Below are positions 6,699 through 13,834 of a stretch of DNA of 13,834 nucleotides, one piece after another. The notes beneath the pieces are model-generated. The model saw only the letters and a program-made list of their open reading frames with translations, was not told where the DNA came from and did not search any database. Source of the stretch: Candidatus Peregrinibacteria bacterium CG_4_10_14_0_2_um_filter_43_11 (lineage in GTDB: Bacteria; Patescibacteriota; Gracilibacteria; UM-FILTER-43-11); NCBI GenBank assembly GCA_002792495.1, contig PFOK01000037.1:1-13834 (forward strand), given 5' to 3'. A program made the position numbers and the translations under genes. Every line of letters begins with the position of its first letter. Within the stretch, counting starts at the first letter, position 1.

Positions 6699-7532
6699 AT
6701 GACCGACACATCAACAAAACTTGCCATCTTTCAAAAGAAAGAGATTCGAAAAACCATTTACAAAAATGAGTGGTGGTTTTCGGTGGTGGATGTTATCGCT
6801 GCTCTTACAGATAGTTCAAACCCCAATGATTATTGGTATCGTATGAAGGTGCGCGTAAAAAGCGATGATGGAATTGAGCTATCGACAATTTGTCGACAAC
6901 TGAAATTGGAATCCGCTGACGGTAAAAAGTACAATACCGATTGTGCTAATACAGAAGGTTTGTTTCGTATAATTCAGTCCATTCCATCCCCCAAAGCCGA
7001 ACCATTTAAACGCTGGCTGGCAAAAGTTGGTTATGAGCGGGTGCAGGAAATTGAAGATCCCGAGTTGGCAACCAAGCGAACACGGGCTTTGTATAAGGCA
7101 AAGGGTTACAGTGATGACTGGATAGAAAAAAGAATGCGTGGCATTGCCATTCGCGAAGAGTTGACCGATGAATGGCAAAAGCGAGGGGTTAAAGAGCAAA
7201 AAGACTACTCCATTTTAACCGCTGAAATTTCCAAGGCCACTTTTGGCATGACTCCTAGTGAATACAAAGAATTTAAGAAATTGAAACGTGAAAACCTGCG
7301 AGACCATATGACCGATTTAGAGCTGATTTTTTCCATGCTTGGTGAAAGGGCTACAACCGAAATTACTCAAACCGAGAATTCTCAGGGCTTTCATAAGTTG
7401 AAAAAGGACGCAAAGGAAGGCGGAAAAATAGCAGGTGACGCTAAAAAGGCACTTGAGCAAAGGACAAAGAAGAAAGTAAGCAGTCCTGAAAACTATTTAC
7501 CTAAAAAACCGGATAACAAGAAATTAAAATAA
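6699..7532 (+). CDS. Bro-N domain protein (phage antirepressor-like)
   Basis: A 277-residue protein with an N-terminal Bro-N domain (about 7-115), a DNA-binding fold of phage antirepressors and baculovirus BRO proteins. Visible features are EWWFSVVDVIAALTDSSNP (24-42), the WYRMKVR helix, STICRQLKL, and the NTEGLFRIIQSIPSPKAEPF region with WLAKVGYERVQEI. The rest is helical, with DWIEKRMRGIAIREELTDEW and a Lys-rich, probably disordered tail (about 240-277). Such proteins are common in prophages, but this long form with the RMRGI segment also sits in bacterial defence and restriction loci. It starts after a 90-base gap that holds a small ORF and ends four bases before res, so it is tightly coupled to res. 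A regulatory or DNA-binding role is likely; a partner or brake for Res is speculation. Confidence 0.85.
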   Translation: MTDTSTKLAIFQKKEIRKTIYKNEWWFSVVDVIAALTDSSNPNDYWYRMKVRVKSDDGIELSTICRQLKLESADGKKYNTDCANTEGLFRIIQSIPSPKAEPFKRWLAKVGYERVQEIEDPELATKRTRALYKAKGYSDDWIEKRMRGIAIREELTDEWQKRGVKEQKDYSILTAEISKATFGMTPSEYKEFKKLKRENLRDHMTDLELIFSMLGERATTEITQTENSQGFHKLKKDAKEGGKIAGDAKKALEQRTKKKVSSPENYLPKKPDNKKLK

Positions 7533-7536
7533 GCCT

Positions 7537-10239
7537 ATGAAACTCCAATTTGAAGCAAATCAGCAATATCAACTGGACGCAATCAACGCGATTGTGGAAG
7601 CCTTTGAAGGGCAATCGCTTGAGAGCGGTGACTTCGAGGTGGAGATGGCTCCTCCTGCGGATCAGCTTCAAATGGGCAATGAGCTTTTGATCGGAAACAG
7701 GCTTGAATTACAGGAGGAATCAATCCTCAAAAATGTGCAGACCATTCAGCGTCGTTTCAATGAAACGCACGAAAGAACCAACGCAGAAACAGGTGAGAAG
7801 TTTGGAGGCATTGAAGTATCGGACGTTTTGGACGGAATGAATTTTTCGGTGGAAATGGAAACGGGCACGGGAAAGACCTATACCTATATCCGTACTATTC
7901 ACGAGCTTACCCGCAAGTATGGGTTTAAAAAGTTTGTGATTGTTGTGCCGAGCATTGCCATCAAAGAAGGAACGATTAAGAACCTTGAAATCACAAGAGA
8001 GCATTTTGCCATGCTCTACAACAACCCCAAGATGGATTTTTACGTGTATGACCCGAAGAAGCGAGGACAGCTCAAAAACTTTGCCACTACAAACGCTTTG
8101 CAGATTTTGGTTATCAATATTGATTCTTTCGCGAAGAAAGACAGCAACATCATTTATCAGGAATCGGATTGGGATGTACCTGTGGAGTATATCAAGACGG
8201 TAAAGCCGATTGTGATTGTAGATGAACCGCAAAATATGGAGACCGACATACGGAAGCAGGCTATCGCAAACTTAAATCCGCTCTGTACATTGCGTTATTC
8301 CGCTACCCATAAACATCCGTACAATTTGCTCTACAAGCTTGACCCAGTTCGCGCTTACGATCTTGGGCTGGTAAAGAAAATCGAGGTGGATTCGATCTTT
8401 TCCGAGGATGCATATAGCGACGCGTATATCCGGGTTGTGAAGTTTGTGCGCAAAGGGAAAGGTAAAATAGGCGTGCAACTGGAAATAGATAAGAGTGATG
8501 ATTACGGCCTTCAAAAAAAGACCATCACGATGGAGCCTGGGGATGATTTGTTTGAATTATCGGGCAAACGAGAGGTTTATGACGGCTTTATGCTGGAAAA
8601 TATTTACTCCGCGGATGGTTATATCGAATTTTCCAACGGCAAAACTTTTTATCTGGGGCAAAAGGACGAGGGTTTGCACGAAGACATCATCAAATACCAG
8701 ATCAAGAAGACCGTTGAGAATCATTTTGAGAAAGAAGCGAAGCTAAAGGAAAAAGGAATAAAAGTTCTTTCGTTGATTTTTATCGATAGAGTGGCCAATT
8801 ACCGTGAATATAGCGAGAGCGGATTTGTTAAGGGCAAGTTTGCGCAGTGGTTTGAGGAGGCTTATGCAGAAATGCAGACGAAGCCCAAGTTCAAGGGAGT
8901 ACTGGAGCATTCCGCCGAAGAAGTGCACAACGGGTACTTTTCGGCTGACAAGAAAACGGGACAATGGAAGGATTCCACCGACACCAAAGGCGAAGGGGGT
9001 AAGACAAAAGATGACGAGCAAACCTACGAACTGATTATGAAAGAAAAGGAAAAGTTGCTCGATGCAAAGACTCCCTTACGCTTCATTTTCAGTCATTCAG
9101 CATTGCGGGAAGGATGGGACAATCCCAACGTGTTCCAGATTTGTACTCTGAATGAGACGCGTTCCGACATGAAGAAGAGGCAAGAGATCGGGCGTGGACT
9201 ACGCTTACCCGTAGATCAAAACGGTACAAGAGTCTTTGATCAAAACATCAACATTTTGACGGTGATTGCCAATGAGAGCTATGAGGATTTTGCGCGTTCA
9301 CTGCAAAATGAGATCGAAGAGGACTGCGGAGTGAGCTTTACTGGCAGGATTAAAAACAAGAAAGCACGGAAGGCGGTGCAACTCAAGAAAGGTTACCAGC
9401 TTGATTCAAATTTTAAAGACCTTTGGGAGCGGATTAAGCATAGGACAAGGTATTCAGTCGATTACGACACTGAAATGCTTGTGTGCGAAAGTGTGAAGCT
9501 TTTACGGGAAATTACAGTTGTTCGTCCAAAGATCAGTAACGTGCGAGTGCGGATTGAGATGGACGAGAAGGGCTTGGGAACGGAAGTCATCATCAGTAGC
9601 GGGAAGACTATCGATGCCGACAGGCCACTTTCGATCATTCCAGATGTTGTGAGCGGAATACAAGGAAGAACAAAACTTACAAAATCCACAATTTATCAAA
9701 TGTTGAAAGATTCAGGTCAACTTTCGTCATTACTTGTGAACCCTCAACAGCTCTTGGATGAAGCAAGTCTGGCCATCAATCAGGCATTGAAGAAAATGAT
9801 GGTGGATGGAATTAAATATGAAAAAATTGCTGGCGAGACATGGGAAATGCAGAGGTTTGAAAATGAGGAGTTGGAGGGCTATCTCGACAAGTTGGTCGAA
9901 GTTAAAAATCAGGATAAAACTTTGTACGACCACATTTTGGTGGATTCCGTAGGTGTCGAAGGGCGTTTTGCCAAAGATCTTGAAAGCAGAGAGGATGTGA
10001 AGTTTTACATCAAGCTTCCGTGGTGGTTCAAAATCGATACCCCGATTGGAGGCTATAACCCCGATTGGGCTATTGTTTTTGAAGGAGATAAGCGAATTTA
10101 CTTTGTGGCTGAAACCAAGTCCGTTGGAGAAATACGGGAGAGCGAGCAGATGAGAATTACCTGCGGAAAGGCTCACTTCGAGCAGCTTGATGAGGTGAGA
10201 TTTGAGAGAGTGGAGAAGCTCGAGGAGATAGTAATTTAA
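7537..10239 (+). CDS. res: Type III restriction enzyme, Res subunit
   Basis: A 900-residue superfamily 2 helicase-nuclease that, with Mod, translocates or diffuses along DNA and cleaves near unmethylated sites using ATP. Walker A is GTGKT at 110-114 (in METGTGKTYTY). Motif II is DEPQ at 229-232, motif III SAT at 255-257, motif V is around SALREGWDNP (521-530), and motif VI QEIGRGLRLP is near 549-558. The C-terminal PD-(D/E)xK nuclease is visible as P842-D843 (YNPDW) and E859-x-K861 (AETKS). All catalytic residues are present, so the enzyme should be active. Its length is a little below EcoP15I Res (about 970). It starts four bases after the Bro-N gene and ends 11 bases before the helicase gene. 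Usually res directly follows mod; here five to six genes come between them. Confidence 0.95.
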   Translation: MKLQFEANQQYQLDAINAIVEAFEGQSLESGDFEVEMAPPADQLQMGNELLIGNRLELQEESILKNVQTIQRRFNETHERTNAETGEKFGGIEVSDVLDGMNFSVEMETGTGKTYTYIRTIHELTRKYGFKKFVIVVPSIAIKEGTIKNLEITREHFAMLYNNPKMDFYVYDPKKRGQLKNFATTNALQILVINIDSFAKKDSNIIYQESDWDVPVEYIKTVKPIVIVDEPQNMETDIRKQAIANLNPLCTLRYSATHKHPYNLLYKLDPVRAYDLGLVKKIEVDSIFSEDAYSDAYIRVVKFVRKGKGKIGVQLEIDKSDDYGLQKKTITMEPGDDLFELSGKREVYDGFMLENIYSADGYIEFSNGKTFYLGQKDEGLHEDIIKYQIKKTVENHFEKEAKLKEKGIKVLSLIFIDRVANYREYSESGFVKGKFAQWFEEAYAEMQTKPKFKGVLEHSAEEVHNGYFSADKKTGQWKDSTDTKGEGGKTKDDEQTYELIMKEKEKLLDAKTPLRFIFSHSALREGWDNPNVFQICTLNETRSDMKKRQEIGRGLRLPVDQNGTRVFDQNINILTVIANESYEDFARSLQNEIEEDCGVSFTGRIKNKKARKAVQLKKGYQLDSNFKDLWERIKHRTRYSVDYDTEMLVCESVKLLREITVVRPKISNVRVRIEMDEKGLGTEVIISSGKTIDADRPLSIIPDVVSGIQGRTKLTKSTIYQMLKDSGQLSSLLVNPQQLLDEASLAINQALKKMMVDGIKYEKIAGETWEMQRFENEELEGYLDKLVEVKNQDKTLYDHILVDSVGVEGRFAKDLESREDVKFYIKLPWWFKIDTPIGGYNPDWAIVFEGDKRIYFVAETKSVGEIRESEQMRITCGKAHFEQLDEVRFERVEKLEEIVI

Positions 10240-10250
10240 AAACAATATTT

Positions 10251-11819
10251 ATGCAGAAAATCGAAATTAACGATGAATTCGCTCGCGCCCTTGATCTTCT
10301 GGGAAGCAGCAACAAGACTGTGTTTATCACGGGCAAGGCGGGCACGGGAAAATCCACACTGCTTACCTATTTTCGGGAAAACACCGATAAAAGCGTGGCG
10401 GTATTGGCTCCAACGGGCGTGGCAGCTTTAAATATACGCGGGCAAACCATTCATTCCTTTTTTCGCTTCCCGGTGACCGTTACCCCTCAAAGCGCGCGCA
10501 AGAAGAAACCTTCAAAAGCCTTTGTGGAGATGCTGCAGAAACTGGACGCGCTGGTGATTGATGAAGTTTCCATGGTGCGTGCCGATTTGATGGACTGCAT
10601 TGACGAAGCCTTGCGGTCCTGTCTGAAAAACAAAAAACCGTTTGGAGGTATCCAAATGATTTTTATTGGGGATTTATATCAATTACCACCCGTTGTGGCA
10701 GGTAAAGAGGAGAGAGAACTTTTCAGGACACATTATGCCAGTCCTTACTTTTTTGACGCGAAAGTGTTTGAAAACTCGCCTGACGGCGGCCAGGATTTTA
10801 AGATGGAATTTATCGAACTGGAAAAGATTTACCGTCAAAGAGACAACGATTTTATCGAATTACTCAACAAAATCCGCAATAACAGCGTGGAAGAGAAGGA
10901 TATTGAACGTCTGAACAGCAGGTGCGGACTTGATTTGGATGAGGGTTCCGAAGAATTTTACATTACTCTCACTACGACAAATACGGCTGCCGATGTGATA
11001 AACAATGGAAAGCTTGCACGGCTTGCTACCCCCTTAAAAACTTATATCGCCGATGTTAAAGGAGATTTTGATTCCAAGCATTATCCCACCGCACTCAATC
11101 TGGAATTGAAAGTGGGCGCGCAGGTGATGCTGCTCAACAATGATTCGGCTGGACATTGGGTAAATGGCAGTGTCGGTAAAATAGTCGAGATCACAGTTGG
11201 TGAAACAGGCGAAGACCTCCTAACCGTTGAACTAAGCACCGGAAAAATTGTTGAAGTTTCGCCTTATGCATGGAAGGTCTCACGCTATTTTTACAACAAG
11301 GACAAAAAAATGCTGGATAGTGAGTCCATTGGCTCATTCACACAGTATCCCATGCGTCCGGCATGGGCGGTCACTATTCATAAAAGTCAGGGAAAGACCT
11401 TTGACAGGGTGGTAATTGATATCGGCAAAGGATCTTTTGCTCATGGACAAGTTTATGTGGGAATCAGTCGTTGTACCAGTTTCGAGGGGCTTGTGCTCAA
11501 GAAACCGATTTTAAAAAAACATATCTGGATGGACTGGCATATTGTGAAGTTTTTAACGCGTTATCAATATCAAAAATCAGAGGAAGCCATGTCGCTGGAC
11601 GATAAACTGAAACGCATTCATCGGGCTATTGCCGATGAAGAAACGTTGGATATTGTTTATCTGAAAGCCAATGACGTGAAATCAAAACGCAGTATCAAAC
11701 CGCAGAATGTTGGGAAGATGGACTATCTGGGCAAGCCGTTTATTGGTGTTGAAGGATATTGCTTGAAGCGCAGGGATATGCGGGTGTTTCGCGTTGACAG
11801 GATTTTGGAAATTAATTGA
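10251..11819 (+). CDS. Pif1-type DNA helicase with C-terminal WYL-like domain
   Basis: A 522-residue superfamily 1B helicase. Walker A is GKAGTGKST at 28-36, Walker B IDE at 103-105, and the Pif1/RecD-type GDLYQLPP lies at 140-147. A late motif VTIHKSQGKTF spans 374-384, followed by VYVGISR at 401-407. This set is that of bacterial Pif1 helicases, which unwind DNA 5' to 3' and resolve G-quadruplexes and forks. The C-terminal segment (about 450-522) has the WYL pattern: an initial helix with HRAIADEETLDIVYL, an R-x-I-x-P (SIKPQ), and the ending EGYCLKRRDMRVFRVDRI. Pif1-WYL fusions are known, for instance in Thermotoga elfii, where WYL binds single-stranded DNA. The gene follows res by 11 bases, with TauE-like seven bases after. 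It may assist restriction or be a passenger; generic DNA-repair function is also possible. Confidence 0.9.
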   Translation: MQKIEINDEFARALDLLGSSNKTVFITGKAGTGKSTLLTYFRENTDKSVAVLAPTGVAALNIRGQTIHSFFRFPVTVTPQSARKKKPSKAFVEMLQKLDALVIDEVSMVRADLMDCIDEALRSCLKNKKPFGGIQMIFIGDLYQLPPVVAGKEERELFRTHYASPYFFDAKVFENSPDGGQDFKMEFIELEKIYRQRDNDFIELLNKIRNNSVEEKDIERLNSRCGLDLDEGSEEFYITLTTTNTAADVINNGKLARLATPLKTYIADVKGDFDSKHYPTALNLELKVGAQVMLLNNDSAGHWVNGSVGKIVEITVGETGEDLLTVELSTGKIVEVSPYAWKVSRYFYNKDKKMLDSESIGSFTQYPMRPAWAVTIHKSQGKTFDRVVIDIGKGSFAHGQVYVGISRCTSFEGLVLKKPILKKHIWMDWHIVKFLTRYQYQKSEEAMSLDDKLKRIHRAIADEETLDIVYLKANDVKSKRSIKPQNVGKMDYLGKPFIGVEGYCLKRRDMRVFRVDRILEIN

Positions 11820-11826
11820 TAATAGT

Positions 11827-12549
11827 ATGGAAATTCTATACATCACATTACTGACGATTTTGGCTGGCGGAATCGGAACGATCACGGGCTTCGGTACTTC
11901 AACCGTTATGGTGCCCGTACTTTTGCTGTTCATGCCTCTTCCTCAAACATTATTGTTAGTCAGGGTTATTCACTGGTTTGGCGATATCTGGAAAGTTCTG
12001 CTTTTCAAAAAAGGTTTTAACTGGAAGTTGATCCTGACTTTTGGCATTGCAGGAATTGTGGCCAGCTATCTGGGAGCTAATGTTGTTTTTAAAGTTTCTG
12101 AAAAATTATTGTCCCAAATCTTGGGGGGCTTTTTAGTAGCCTATGTAATCTTTCTTTTTTTGAAGCCTTCATTCAGAATACCGAAAAATTCCGCAACTGC
12201 GTTAAGTGGAGGAGCATTGTCAGGATTTTTTGCAGGAATTTTTGGAGTTGGAGGAGCAGTGCGCGGAGTATTTCTCAGCGCCTTTGATTTACCAAAAGCA
12301 GTGTATATTTCAACCGCTGGAGCCATTGCGTTATTTATCGATACAACGCGTATTGCGGCATACCTGTTAAATGACGTGGTCTTGAAAGATGCTCTATTGT
12401 GGGGATTTTTGCTGTTCATTCCTGCTTCGCTCTTGGGCGCGAAAATCGCCAAAAAAGTGGTAGACCGCATCCCGCAAAAGCAATTTAGAGTTGTGATAGC
12501 TTTGTTTTTGCTCGCGGTGGGATTAAAATTTCTCATTTTACCAAACTGA
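11827..12549 (+). CDS. TauE/SafE-family membrane transporter
   Basis: A 240-residue integral membrane protein with about seven or eight hydrophobic helices and two related halves. The first half carries GGIGTITGFGTSTVMVP, the second GFFAGIFGVGGAVRGVFL, the glycine-rich repeat that marks the TauE/SafE family of sulfite, sulfonate or other anion exporters (substrate not predictable). I chose the ATG at 11827 rather than the in-frame ATG at 11794, because the latter overlaps the helicase gene by 26 bases and adds polar residues ahead of the first helix. It is seven bases after the helicase stop and thus probably in the same transcript, but I know of no link to restriction; it may be cargo or the chromosomal gene next to the island. 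No clear terminator follows. Confidence 0.88.
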   Translation: MEILYITLLTILAGGIGTITGFGTSTVMVPVLLLFMPLPQTLLLVRVIHWFGDIWKVLLFKKGFNWKLILTFGIAGIVASYLGANVVFKVSEKLLSQILGGFLVAYVIFLFLKPSFRIPKNSATALSGGALSGFFAGIFGVGGAVRGVFLSAFDLPKAVYISTAGAIALFIDTTRIAAYLLNDVVLKDALLWGFLLFIPASLLGAKIAKKVVDRIPQKQFRVVIALFLLAVGLKFLILPN

Positions 12550-12597
12550 TAAAGTTTTAACCTCTAAAGGGCTGAAAATAAAGGACAACTCAAAAAA

Positions 12598-12611
12598 GCT
12601 CCCTGTTGAGC
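12598..12611 (-). terminator. Weak candidate terminator of tRNA-Cys
   Basis: On the minus strand, seven bases after the tRNA CCA end, GCTC (12608-12611 complement) and GAGC (12598-12601 complement) form a four-base-pair stem with a six-base loop, followed by six T residues (12592-12597). The T-run and position fit an intrinsic terminator but the stem is short. Confidence 0.4.
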
Positions 12612-12618
12612 AGGAATC

Positions 12619-12695
12619 TGGAGGTACCGGTGGGATTTGAACCCACGAATGGCGGTTTTGCAAACCGCTGTGTTAGACCACTTCACCACGGTACC
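12619..12695 (-). tRNA. tRNA-Cys (anticodon GCA)
   Basis: Read on the minus strand, the gene folds as a full cloverleaf of 77 bases including an encoded CCA (12619-12621). The acceptor stem GGTACCG/CGGTACC is seven perfect pairs. The D-stem is GTG/CAC, the anticodon stem GCGGT/ACCGC with loop TTGCAAA, and the T-stem GTGGG/CCCAC with loop TTCAAAT. The anticodon GCA lies at 12659-12661. Discriminator base 73 is U, the key cysteinyl-tRNA synthetase identity element, which confirms the assignment. Its 3' end points toward the defence gene row, and part of that end is repeated at 1014-1027. Confidence 0.97.
12625..12638. repeat. 14-base direct repeat inside the tRNA-Cys 3' end (possible att site, right)
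   Basis: TACCGGTGGGATTT, covering acceptor-strand and T-stem positions of tRNA-Cys, matches 1014-1027 exactly and in the same orientation. If this is an attachment site, the element lies between the two copies and the tRNA gene was restored by the element's own 3' end. See the left copy for the counter-arguments. Confidence 0.4.
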
Positions 12696-12719
12696 GTGAT
12701 TGATTTTGAACGAGGTAAC

Positions 12720-12747
12720 GATATAACGACACGACCTAAAAAAGCAA
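12720..12747 (-). promoter_or_regulatory. Candidate promoter of tRNA-Cys
   Basis: On the minus strand TTGCTT (12742-12747) and TATATC (12720-12725) are spaced by 16 bases. The -10 ends 24 bases before the tRNA 5' end, leaving a leader of about 16-18 bases, which suits a tRNA gene. The same TTGCTTTTTT follows GCAAAAAAACA on this strand and might also form a poor terminator for the lipoprotein gene upstream. Confidence 0.45.
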
Positions 12748-12786
12748 TGTTTTTTTGCCGGGTTTATTTTGGAGAGGCCATTTAAT

Positions 12787-13350
12787 TTATTTCAATCGAA
12801 AACTTGTCACGACGGTTCCCACCTCATCCCTTATTTCTTTTAGCGTGTCGGGCAACATGCCACCGGTCACGATGTAGCCGTAATTCCCTTTGGTGGCGTA
12901 AAGTTGGACAAACCGGATCAGTTTTTCGGCAGGATTCAGACGTGCCTGAAAAATATGAATCAGGCTTGCTGTTCCGTTAAGATCGATTTTAGCCTCCTGA
13001 ATCTTTTCGTAGTCCGTTAGGTTTTGGCCACTCAAATTGATGTTCGCCCGCGCGTAGTCTATTGTGCTGACTTCCTGTTTTAAATCTTCCCGGATCACAT
13101 TCACGTTGATAAAAAAACCGTCGTACGCCTCGGGTGTGGTAAAAGCGACGACCGTTTCCTGCGGGATTTCGGCATAAAAATCGGATTGATTCAAAATCTT
13201 CCAGGTTGGATTAATGGTGATCGTAAAATCACCACCTTCGTAAGCCTTGAGGGTTTGGGTATCTTTATTCGCTCCACCACAACTCGTCAAAAAAACAGCA
13301 CATAGGATAATCAAACACACCGCCAGCATTTTTTTGATGAAATTAAACAT
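12787..13350 (-). CDS. Predicted lipoprotein, PsbP/DUF1795-like
   Basis: A 187-residue exported lipoprotein. From the ATG at 13350 it has a signal peptide (FIKK, then a hydrophobic stretch to about 20) and a lipobox LTSC with the lipidated cysteine at C24 followed by Gly-Gly. The mature part resembles the PsbP/Mog1-like alpha-beta fold (DUF1795 type): a first strand with FTITINPTW, a strand pair around VVAFTTPEAYDGFFINVNV, then VQLYATKGNYGYIVTGG and a C-terminal helix and strand ending VVTSFRLK. An in-frame GTG at 13368 would lengthen it by six residues, but it lies at or before the predicted transcription start, so the ATG is preferred. There is no Shine-Dalgarno motif. Such proteins are anchored on the outer face of the cell; the ligand is unknown. 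It stands apart from the defence gene row. Confidence 0.85.
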   Translation of the reverse strand: MFNFIKKMLAVCLIILCAVFLTSCGGANKDTQTLKAYEGGDFTITINPTWKILNQSDFYAEIPQETVVAFTTPEAYDGFFINVNVIREDLKQEVSTIDYARANINLSGQNLTDYEKIQEAKIDLNGTASLIHIFQARLNPAEKLIRFVQLYATKGNYGYIVTGGMLPDTLKEIRDEVGTVVTSFRLK

Positions 13351-13370
13351 TTTGTTTTTTGTTCGCACCT

Positions 13371-13399
13371 ATTCTAGCGGAATATGTTGAGGTAGGCAA
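13371..13399 (-). promoter_or_regulatory. Sigma70-type promoter of the 12787-13350 lipoprotein
   Basis: On the minus strand TTGCCT (13394-13399) and TAGAAT (13371-13376) are separated by exactly 17 bases, a good match to the sigma70 consensus. Transcription should begin near 13364, giving a leader of about 14 bases before ATG 13350. This short leader carries no Shine-Dalgarno sequence next to the start. Confidence 0.6.
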
Positions 13400-13834
13400 C
13401 CGGATGTTCATTAAAACAGGGGTTTCCATTTTTAATAAATAATTTTTTTCTCATTTCAATTCTTTCCCTTCAGGTCAGGGTTCGTCTATCTTGCACGTTA
13501 TAAATGTTCACAGGTTCTATTTTGGAAAATCTTTTTTTAGTCACTTCCCTGCCGGAGTCGTTTGCCCCCTTTTTCAAGGTGGCTTTAGTGGGTATTTAAC
13601 CAAAATCCCTCTGCCTGCCCCGAACGTAGATGCGGGGACAAGGGGAATACCAGGGGGTTAAACCTATTGGTAGTGGTTCTGTTATGTTCCCAATATAAAT
13701 AAAGTTTTTTATTGTCATCTTCCTAATTTCTTGGTTGATTTTCGGTTTTTGTTCGAAATTAAGATTGGCGATTATGTTTTTCATCTTTATACTGGAGTCA
13801 GATTAGATCCTTGCTTATGTCCATTTTTTATCAG
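13400..13834. other. Gene-poor right end
   Basis: I see no convincing gene. A plus-strand frame of 31 codons (13504-13599, starting ATGTTC right after TTATAA) ends in a hydrophobic stretch but resembles nothing known. A 62-codon minus-strand frame (13596-13784) runs through the GC-rich repeat-like stretch at 13610-13660 and is most likely not coding. The rest is A/T-rich. Confidence 0.55.
13618..13637. repeat. GC-rich hairpin CCCCG/CGGGG
   Basis: CCCCG (13618-13622) pairs with CGGGG (13633-13637) around a ten-base loop, preceded by CTGCCTG and followed by further G-runs. The CTGCC start recalls the palindromes at 1113 and 1454, so it may be a degenerate relative. No T-run follows on the plus strand. 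Confidence 0.4.

Noticed and set aside
1014..12638. Integrase or transposase gene for the putative island
   Set aside because: No reading frame shows tyrosine or serine recombinase or DDE transposase motifs; only the excisionase-like HTH protein is present.
13504..13599. 31-codon plus-strand frame with a hydrophobic end
   Set aside because: Too short and without similarity or neighbouring context to support it.
13596..13784. 62-codon minus-strand frame
   Set aside because: It runs through a hairpin-bearing GC-rich stretch and A/T-rich spacer and has no domain-like pattern.

Overview
The window looks like a bacterial chromosome segment of moderate-to-low GC content. The short multi-cysteine zinc-ribbon protein at its left end resembles small proteins common in Patescibacteria (Candidate Phyla Radiation), so that is my best guess for the host; I cannot narrow the lineage and cannot exclude another phylum such as Bacteroidota. 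Most genes have no recognisable Shine-Dalgarno sequence and start in A/T-rich leaders. UGA serves as a normal stop codon (dinD, the Pif1-like helicase and the TauE-like gene all end in TGA), so this is not a lineage that reads UGA as glycine.

Layout. Left flank (1-1491): a zinc-ribbon protein on the plus strand, a convergent lipoprotein on the minus strand, then about 640 bases without a convincing gene, holding GC-rich palindromes and a 14-base copy of the tRNA-Cys 3' end. Centre (1492-12549): a single-direction, tightly packed gene row, very likely an operon or two. It encodes a small winged-HTH protein, a type III DNA methyltransferase (Mod), a Cas2-like/SinR-family protein, a two-helix membrane protein, DinD, a protein with a C-terminal HEPN-type RNase motif, a possible 31-codon ORF, a Bro-N protein, a type III restriction subunit (Res), a Pif1-type helicase with a WYL-like C-terminal domain, and a TauE/SafE-family membrane protein. 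Right flank (12550-13834): tRNA-Cys and a second lipoprotein, both on the minus strand with readable promoters, then a gene-poor tail.

How it may work together. Mod and Res form a type III restriction-modification system: Mod recognises and methylates an asymmetric site, and the Mod-Res complex cleaves unmethylated DNA using ATP. The unusual feature is the set of five or six genes between mod and res (Cas2-like, membrane protein, DinD, HEPN, Bro-N), which suggests a multi-layered defence island: DNA restriction, a possible RNase-type second line, and DinD/Bro proteins that may sense damage or phage. This joint function is inference from gene order and motifs.

Mobility. The 14-base sequence at 1014-1027 repeats, in direct orientation, the 3' end of tRNA-Cys at 12625-12638, and the two copies enclose the whole gene row. 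That is the geometry expected of an element integrated at a tRNA 3' end. No integrase gene is present between them, so the case is suggestive only. A palindrome-bearing in-frame insertion in the C-terminal part of mod is a further sign of small mobile repeats in this genome.
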